Assembly (NCBI GenBank): GCA_018829865.1
Contig: JAHJTR010000092.1
Location: 1 to 11,284, forward strand
DNA from: Patescibacteria group bacterium
GTDB taxonomy: Bacteria; Patescibacteriota; Gracilibacteria; UBA1369; JAHJTR01
Direction: 5' to 3'
DNA: 11,284 nucleotides
The position numbers were made by a program, and so were the translations under genes. Shown here in pieces: positions 6,624-11,284 of this stretch; positions within the stretch are counted from its first letter, which is position 1, and each line of letters starts with the position of its first letter. The notes under the pieces are model-generated. The model had not been told where the DNA came from and searched no databases. It worked only from the letters and a program-made list of their open reading frames with translations.

Positions 6624-7424
6624 TTGCCAGAATCATTCATCTACATCATTTTATTCATCTTTGGCGCCGCAACCGGCAGCTTTTTAAACGCCTTAATCTA
6701 CAGAGTCCACGAGAACAAATTAAAAACAATGCTAGCCGGCCGCTCATACTGCCCAAAATGCAAAAAAAGCATCAGCTCAAAAGACTTAATTCCAATAATC
6801 AGTTATCTGCTTCTAAAAGGCAAATGCCGCCACTGCAAAAAGAAAATCAGCAAATCCTACCCCCTAACCGAACTCGCTACCGCCCTGATTTTCGTTATTT
6901 CATATGTCAACCTCCCTCAATCATTTACAAATACCACAAATCTGACTTATCTAATCATAACGCTCATTTTTTTTTCCATTATCATTTTCACCTTCGTCTA
7001 CGATTTAAAATATATGGAGGTCGCCGACTCTGTGCTTTTACCGGGCATTATTTTTGCAGCTTTAGCCACAATTCACCCCCTTACACCAACAATTTTTAGC
7101 GCACTCATAGGCGCAACAATAATCTTTGGTTTTTTCTTCCTGCAAATATTAATATCAAAAGGCCGCTGGATCGGCGGCGGTGATCTGAGAATCGCAGTTT
7201 TTATGGGATTAATGCTGGGTTGGCCCTTGGCGCTATCCGGCCTGGTCATCTCTTATTTGATCGGTTCAATAATCAGCATCTTTTTGCTAATCGTAAATCG
7301 CAATTGCAAAATGAAAACCGCAATCCCCTTTGCCCCCTTTTTAAGTATCGGTACATTTTTAACCTATTTTTACGGAGCTGCAATCACGGGATGGTATTTA
7401 AGTCACACAGGATTAATCAACTAA
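6624..7424 (+). CDS. pilD: Prepilin peptidase (type IV leader peptidase, A24 family), TTG start
   Basis: This polytopic inner-membrane aspartyl protease cleaves, and often N-methylates, type IV prepilins and pseudopilins. The 266 aa show the A24 N-terminal domain: GSFLNALIYR (18-27) and a zinc-binding tetracysteine, CPKC (43-46) and CRHC (68-71). Hydrophobic spans follow, with the two catalytic aspartates at D127 (FVYDLKYMEVAD) and D187 in GGGDLRI, followed by MGLMLGWP. Several more membrane segments complete the protein. The reading frame begins with TTG at 6624. The first in-frame ATG (residue 36) would remove the first membrane span and the GSFLN motif, so the TTG start is preferred. The second-site sequence reads EVAD where many members have IPD. 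The 12-nt gap after the TPR gene suggests co-transcription. The presence of this enzyme implies that pilin-like substrates are encoded elsewhere. Confidence 0.93.
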   Translation: MPESFIYIILFIFGAATGSFLNALIYRVHENKLKTMLAGRSYCPKCKKSISSKDLIPIISYLLLKGKCRHCKKKISKSYPLTELATALIFVISYVNLPQSFTNTTNLTYLIITLIFFSIIIFTFVYDLKYMEVADSVLLPGIIFAALATIHPLTPTIFSALIGATIIFGFFFLQILISKGRWIGGGDLRIAVFMGLMLGWPLALSGLVISYLIGSIISIFLLIVNRNCKMKTAIPFAPFLSIGTFLTYFYGAAITGWYLSHTGLIN

Positions 7425-7428
7425 AATT

Positions 7429-8949
7429 ATGGAAAAAAATAAAAAAGTACTATTAATCGTTTTGGATGGCTTTGGAGAAAGCAAAAACATCAAAGGTAAC
7501 GCCATTAAAAAAGCCAAAACACCCTACATAGATTATTTACGAAAAACCTACCCAGTCACACTCCTCAAAACCCATGGCAACGCGGTCGGACTACCAAATG
7601 GCAGTATGGGCGGATCTGAAGTTGGTCACTACACAATGGGCGCCGGCCGCATTGTCTGGCAGTCACTTGAAAGAATCAATCGCTATATCAAAGACGGAGA
7701 TCTTTTCAAAAATAAAGTGATTCTAAAATCCCTAAAAAATGCTCAAAAAAGCGCGCTGCATCTTGTAGGAATGATTTCAGACGAAGGTGTTCATTCTCAC
7801 ATTAATCATCTATTTGCCCTCCTCGATTTAGCCAAAAAGAAAAAGATTTCCAAAGTCTATATTCATTGCATCACAGATGGTCGCGACGTTCCCGAAAAAT
7901 CAGCCGAGAAATATTTGAAAAAAATAAATTCCCATATTAAGAAAAATAAGGTAGGAGAAATAGCAACTATAGTCGGCAGGTATTATGCCATGGACAGAGA
8001 TAAAAACTGGAAAAGAACAAAAGTAGCCTATGACTTACTAACAGAAGGCAAAGGAATGGAAGCCAAAAATGCCATTGATGGCGTTAAAGAAGCTTACAAA
8101 CAAGGTGATACAACGGATTATTATCTAAGACCAATCATCATCAATAAAGAAGGTCTGATTAAATCCGATGACAGCATAATTTTCTTTAACTACAGAACAG
8201 ATCGAGCAAAACAATTAACCGCAAGCTTTGTAGACCACAAAAAAACATTATTCCCTCGGAAAAAAGTAAAAACCGAATTTGTTTGTTTCGGACCTTATTC
8301 AAGTATAGCCAATATCGCCTTCCCTGAAGTTAAGATAAAAAATAATTTAGGAGAAATCCTCTCAAACAAAGGAAAAAAACAACTAAGAATAGCCGAAACC
8401 GAAAAATACGCCCATGTAACATTCTTTTTTAACAGCCAGCGCAAAGACCCTTATCCCGGTGAAAAACAGATTTTAATCCCCTCACCAAAAGTCCCATCTT
8501 ACGCTCTAAAACCTAAAATGAGCGCTGCTAAAGTCACATCTGAAGCTATAAAACAGATAAATAAACAACAATTCGATTTCATACTCATGAACTATGCAAA
8601 TGCTGATCTTGTGGGGCATTCGGGCAATTTAGCGGCAACAGTAAAATGCGTGGAATTTCTAGACAAATGCCTAAAAAAAGTAATACCCAAAGCACTAAAA
8701 AACAGCTACGACATCCTCCTCACAGCAGATCACGGTAATGCGGAGCAAATGCTTTATCCCGATGGGAGTAAGTGTCCGGCTCATAGTTTAAACAAAGTGC
8801 CGTGCGTTTTTATCTCCTCCCAAAAAAATAAATTAAAACTCAAAAAAAACAATAATGGACTACAAGATATTGCCCCTACGGTACTGTTTCTGCTAGATTT
8901 GAACAAACCCAAAATAATGACAGGTGATAACTTAATTATCAATCAATGA
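7429..8949 (+). CDS. gpmI: 2,3-bisphosphoglycerate-independent phosphoglycerate mutase
   Basis: This enzyme interconverts 3- and 2-phosphoglycerate through a phosphoserine intermediate and uses two Mn ions, two steps before pyruvate kinase. The 506 aa compare with about 511-514 in Bacillus/E. coli. The alkaline-phosphatase-like metal site is complete: D13 (LIVLDGFG), Ser63 in GGSEVGH, D393 and H397 (ADLVGHSGN), D434 and H435 (TADHGNAEQM), and H452 (CPAHS). The inserted transferase domain shows GVHSH, TDGRDVPEKSA, GRYYAMDRD and the FNYRTDRAKQL arginines. EKYAHVTFFFN and PSPKVPSY are also typical. One difference is that the residue before the nucleophilic serine is Gly instead of the usual Asn (GNSEVGH). 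The gene starts 4 nt after the prepilin peptidase stop, and its TGA overlaps the manC start. Confidence 0.97.
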   Translation: MEKNKKVLLIVLDGFGESKNIKGNAIKKAKTPYIDYLRKTYPVTLLKTHGNAVGLPNGSMGGSEVGHYTMGAGRIVWQSLERINRYIKDGDLFKNKVILKSLKNAQKSALHLVGMISDEGVHSHINHLFALLDLAKKKKISKVYIHCITDGRDVPEKSAEKYLKKINSHIKKNKVGEIATIVGRYYAMDRDKNWKRTKVAYDLLTEGKGMEAKNAIDGVKEAYKQGDTTDYYLRPIIINKEGLIKSDDSIIFFNYRTDRAKQLTASFVDHKKTLFPRKKVKTEFVCFGPYSSIANIAFPEVKIKNNLGEILSNKGKKQLRIAETEKYAHVTFFFNSQRKDPYPGEKQILIPSPKVPSYALKPKMSAAKVTSEAIKQINKQQFDFILMNYANADLVGHSGNLAATVKCVEFLDKCLKKVIPKALKNSYDILLTADHGNAEQMLYPDGSKCPAHSLNKVPCVFISSQKNKLKLKKNNNGLQDIAPTVLFLLDLNKPKIMTGDNLIINQ

Positions 8950-10007
8950 AAGCAGTTATATTAGCGGGAGGATCAGGGTCAAGATTATGGCCGGTCAGCA
9001 CGGATAAACTCCCAAAACAATTTCATTCACTTGTAAGCAACAAAACCCTGCTGCAAGAGACTTACAACCGATTAAATTTTTTGAAACCCGAAGATATCTA
9101 TGTAGCAACAAACAAAGACTATGTCGATTTGGTAAAAGAGCAAATAGCAAATATTCAAGATGACCATATTATCGCTGAACCCGGAATGAGAGATACAGCC
9201 CCTTGTATTGGCTACGCCGCCACCATCCTCGCAAAAAAAACATCTGAAAATGAAGTAATGTGTATCATTTATGCAGACCATTTAATTCAGGATACCAAAG
9301 AATTTCAAAAGAAATTAAAAATTGCCGCCGATCAAGCTAAAAAAGAAAAAACACTCAATATTATTGAAGTCAAAGCCAAATTCCCCAATGTGAATCTTGG
9401 CTATGTAAAAATCGATAAACTGGATAAAACAATTGATGATGTTCAAATATACAAATTCGCAGGATTCAGAGAAAAACCCGATTTAGAAACCGCAAAAAAA
9501 TTCGTTAACTCCTTCAATTACCTGTGGAATACCGGTTATTATGTTTGGCGAATTGATTCAATTCTCAGTGAATTCAAAAAACACGCACCTGATCTGTATA
9601 GCAAATTAATGAAAATCAAAGAGGGATTAGGCACGGATAATGAGAAACAGATCACAAAAGAGCATTACAATGCCTGCAACAAAATCTCAATCGATTTTGC
9701 AATCATGGAAAAAGTGAATCACAATAATGTCAGAATCATTCCCGCAGATCTGGGTTGGAGCGATATTGGCACCTGGGAATCCTTGTACAAAGAGCTTCCT
9801 AAAAACAAAGACGGCAATGTTGAAAAAGGCGGTTTTATTAAAGATAACTGCAAAAACTCACTCCTTTATAATTATGAAAATGGGAAAAAAATCGCAGTTA
9901 TTGATCTGGAAGATATCGCTGTAATAAATACAAAAGACGGTTTAATAATTTGCCCGAGAAAATCCAGTCATAAAGTAAAAGATATTGTTAAAAAACACCT
10001 AAAATGA
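8946..10007 (+). CDS. manC: Mannose-1-phosphate guanylyltransferase (nucleotidyltransferase-only form)
   Basis: This cytoplasmic enzyme makes GDP-mannose from mannose-1-phosphate and GTP, a precursor for glycans and surface polysaccharide. The Rossmann-like nucleotidyltransferase domain shows the nucleotide-binding loop AGGSGSRLWPVS with PKQF (residues 7-26). It also has YADHLI, the EKP sugar-binding lysine (GFREKPD), LWNTGYYVWR (193-202; many relatives have WNSG) and DLGWSDIGTW (268-277). The C-terminal segment with hexapeptide-like character (after about 290) is short. At 353 aa the protein is the single-domain type. The cupin domain found at the C-terminus of bifunctional AlgA/ManC proteins is supplied by the next gene, which overlaps it by 4 nt. 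A different NDP-hexose specificity cannot be ruled out, but LWPVS..PKQF favours mannose-1-phosphate/GTP. Confidence 0.93.
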   Translation: MKAVILAGGSGSRLWPVSTDKLPKQFHSLVSNKTLLQETYNRLNFLKPEDIYVATNKDYVDLVKEQIANIQDDHIIAEPGMRDTAPCIGYAATILAKKTSENEVMCIIYADHLIQDTKEFQKKLKIAADQAKKEKTLNIIEVKAKFPNVNLGYVKIDKLDKTIDDVQIYKFAGFREKPDLETAKKFVNSFNYLWNTGYYVWRIDSILSEFKKHAPDLYSKLMKIKEGLGTDNEKQITKEHYNACNKISIDFAIMEKVNHNNVRIIPADLGWSDIGTWESLYKELPKNKDGNVEKGGFIKDNCKNSLLYNYENGKKIAVIDLEDIAVINTKDGLIICPRKSSHKVKDIVKKHLK

Positions 10008-10399
10008 AAAAAACTGAAATAAAATTAAAACCTTGGGGCAAAGAAATCTGGTTCGCCCACAACGAAAAGTATGCGGGCAAAATTTTGGAAATCAAAAAAG
10101 GCCACAGATTTTCGCTGCAATATCATGAGCATAAAATTGAGACGCAATATGTATTTAGTGGAAAAATTAAATGCACATTTGGCAAAGACATAAAAAATCT
10201 CGAAGAAAAAATCCTAAATCCCGGTGACAAAATCGATATACTTCCCTATACTGTGCACCGCGCCGAAGCAATAGAGGACACAAAAATATTTGAAGTCTCA
10301 ACGCCCGAGTTAAGCGACGTAGTAAAAATTGAAGATGACTACGGACGTAAAGGAAAAGGCAATAATGAAGATTTAGACGCAAAATTATCTAAAAATTAA
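10004..10399 (+). CDS. Stand-alone cupin of the ManC/type II phosphomannose isomerase C-terminal family
   Basis: The 131 aa correspond to the cupin half of bifunctional mannose-1-phosphate guanylyltransferase/mannose-6-phosphate isomerase. Family hallmarks are KPWGKEIWF (9-17), FSLQYHEHKIE (36-46), SGKIKCTFG, the second cupin motif NPGDKIDILPYTVHR (72-86) and the ending EDDYGR. Metal ligands appear to be H41, H43, E46 or a neighbour, and H85. The usual extra histidine after the Glu (AEHW in AlgA-type proteins) is replaced by T47. The likely role is isomerisation of fructose-6-P and mannose-6-P, feeding the adjacent ManC after a phosphomannomutase step. It could instead bind or epimerise another sugar. 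The ATGA overlap with manC argues for co-translation and a functional pair. The tail (GKGNNEDLDAKLSKN) is probably disordered. Confidence 0.85.
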   Translation: MKKTEIKLKPWGKEIWFAHNEKYAGKILEIKKGHRFSLQYHEHKIETQYVFSGKIKCTFGKDIKNLEEKILNPGDKIDILPYTVHRAEAIEDTKIFEVSTPELSDVVKIEDDYGRKGKGNNEDLDAKLSKN

Positions 10400-10408
10400 T
10401 ATACCATT

Positions 10409-11284
10409 ATGAAATTAAAAGCAACTTGGCATTTAGCCGCAATTCTAGCCGTTACCCTCTTACTTGGTTTTGTTGATTTACCAACAAGTATTCAAACCAA
10501 GATTTTATCCAAAACGCCTCAAGCAATCCAAAACCTGGAAATTAATCTGGGCCTCGATTTAAAAGGAGGTTCTCAGCTTGATTACACCGTCGATTTGAGA
10601 AAAGTAAGCGAAGAAGATAAAGAAGGAGTTGTTGAATCAGTAAGAACAGTAATCGAAAAAAGGGTCAACGAATTGGGCGTATCTGAACCAAATATTTACC
10701 TATCAGACATTGCGTCAGAACAACACATTATTGTTGAGTTGGCAGGAGTTGATATCGATCAAGCTAAAGAAGCCGTTGGTAAAACAATTCAACTGGAGTT
10801 CAAAGAAGAAAAAAGCGAAATGGATCCAAATGAAAAAGAAAAAATTCTCACTCAAGCTAAAGATCTGATTGCCAAAGCCCAAGCTGATCCCGACAAATTC
10901 GCTTTGCTGGCAACCCAAGAATCAACCACATACGCCGGTAAAGTCAGCTTCCAACCCAATGAAAGCTATTTCTTCAAAGAACAAATAAACGACAATTATA
11001 AGGACATAATGGAACAGATGACTCCGGGCCAAATTCACAGTGATCCCATAGAACTGAAAAATACCGCCATGCTAGATGCAAATGGTGGTTATGTTATGCT
11101 GCAAGGTTACGAAGTAATCAGATTAGTAGATGTTAAAGATGGAGAAAAAAGACCTGATTTTAATGAATTAGCAGTAAAATATTCAGAAGAATCAAGCGCT
11201 CAAACAACAAAGGGTATGCTGCCCGGACCAGCCAGAAAAACCAATTCACCATATGTAAAACCTTTCACCGATGCAGCGCTCACA
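10409..11284 (+). CDS. secD: Protein translocase subunit SecD, N-terminal part, with parvulin-like insertion (3' truncated by window)
   Basis: SecD with SecF uses the proton motive force to pull secreted proteins through SecYEG. Of this gene, 292 codons are visible with no stop. Residues 7-24 form the first membrane span. LGLDLKGG (47-54) is the SecD hallmark, and the P1 base follows: IEKRVNELGVSEPNIY (82-97) and VELAGVDIDQAKEAVGKTIQLEF (109-131, described by its ends). Where ordinary SecD continues P1, about 160 extra residues begin (from about 135). Residues 142-246 resemble a PpiC/parvulin fold (DKFALLATQES; MTPGQIHSDPIEL; GYEVIRL). A second, cut-off unit starts at DFNELAVKYSEESS (250-263) and runs through KGMLPG and FTDAAL. 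The parvulin strand that normally reads GYHII has Glu for His, so catalysis is doubtful. The gene starts 9 nt after the cupin gene. Confidence 0.9.
   Translation, partial: MKLKATWHLAAILAVTLLLGFVDLPTSIQTKILSKTPQAIQNLEINLGLDLKGGSQLDYTVDLRKVSEEDKEGVVESVRTVIEKRVNELGVSEPNIYLSDIASEQHIIVELAGVDIDQAKEAVGKTIQLEFKEEKSEMDPNEKEKILTQAKDLIAKAQADPDKFALLATQESTTYAGKVSFQPNESYFFKEQINDNYKDIMEQMTPGQIHSDPIELKNTAMLDANGGYVMLQGYEVIRLVDVKDGEKRPDFNELAVKYSEESSAQTTKGMLPGPARKTNSPYVKPFTDAALT

Noticed and set aside
6758..7099. Plus-strand alternative frame of 113 codons within the prepilin peptidase
   Set aside because: It overlaps the peptidase motifs in another frame and has atypical composition (His/Asn/Gln rich). No family is recognisable.
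2622..10007. Possible reassigned genetic code (TGA read as glycine)
   Set aside because: TGA ends three genes (2624, 8949, 10007), each within an ATGA overlap with a well-supported next start. The conserved proteins show no internal TGA. The standard bacterial code explains everything.
10811..11284. Frameshift or gene fusion artefact as the cause of the SecD insertion
   Set aside because: The frame is open throughout, composition matches the flanks, and the inserted segment has coherent parvulin-like features. An assembly chimera remains possible but is not indicated by the sequence.

Overview
The window reads as chromosomal DNA of a small-genome, AT-rich bacterium, most likely a Patescibacteria/CPR lineage. 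Evidence: lysine- and isoleucine-rich proteins, short compact versions of housekeeping enzymes, very tight gene packing with everything on the + strand, and no Shine-Dalgarno motif at any start. Peregrinibacteria-like is a guess; the phylum cannot be fixed from this window. Three genes end in TGA inside ATGA overlaps and the tryptophans seen are TGG, so the standard bacterial code applies rather than the TGA-glycine code of Gracilibacteria/Absconditabacteria.

Layout. (1) 1-68: the 3' tip of an M24-family (Xaa-Pro) metallopeptidase. (2) 198-1973: glmS, behind a good sigma70-type promoter. (3) 1974-2285: a 312-base gap holding a double-hairpin, REPIN-like inverted repeat (2095-2157) and an extended -10 promoter. 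(4) 2286-4586: two unrecognised helical proteins overlapping by 4 nt, then pyruvate kinase. A hairpin plus T-run at 4618-4644 follows. (5) 4671-7424: ruvC, a membrane-anchored TPR protein and a prepilin peptidase with a TTG start. (6) 7429-11284: gpmI, manC, a stand-alone ManC-type cupin and the 5' part of secD, joined by 4-nt overlaps or a 9-nt gap. secD runs off the window.

Functionally the window combines lower glycolysis (gpmI, pyk), sugar-nucleotide supply for the envelope (glmS for the UDP-GlcNAc branch, manC plus cupin for GDP-mannose), export and surface assembly (secD, prepilin peptidase, TPR protein) and recombination (ruvC). The most unusual items are a parvulin-like insertion in the first periplasmic domain of SecD, apparently in two tandem units, and the REPIN-like element. 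I see no phage, CRISPR, transposase or RNA gene.
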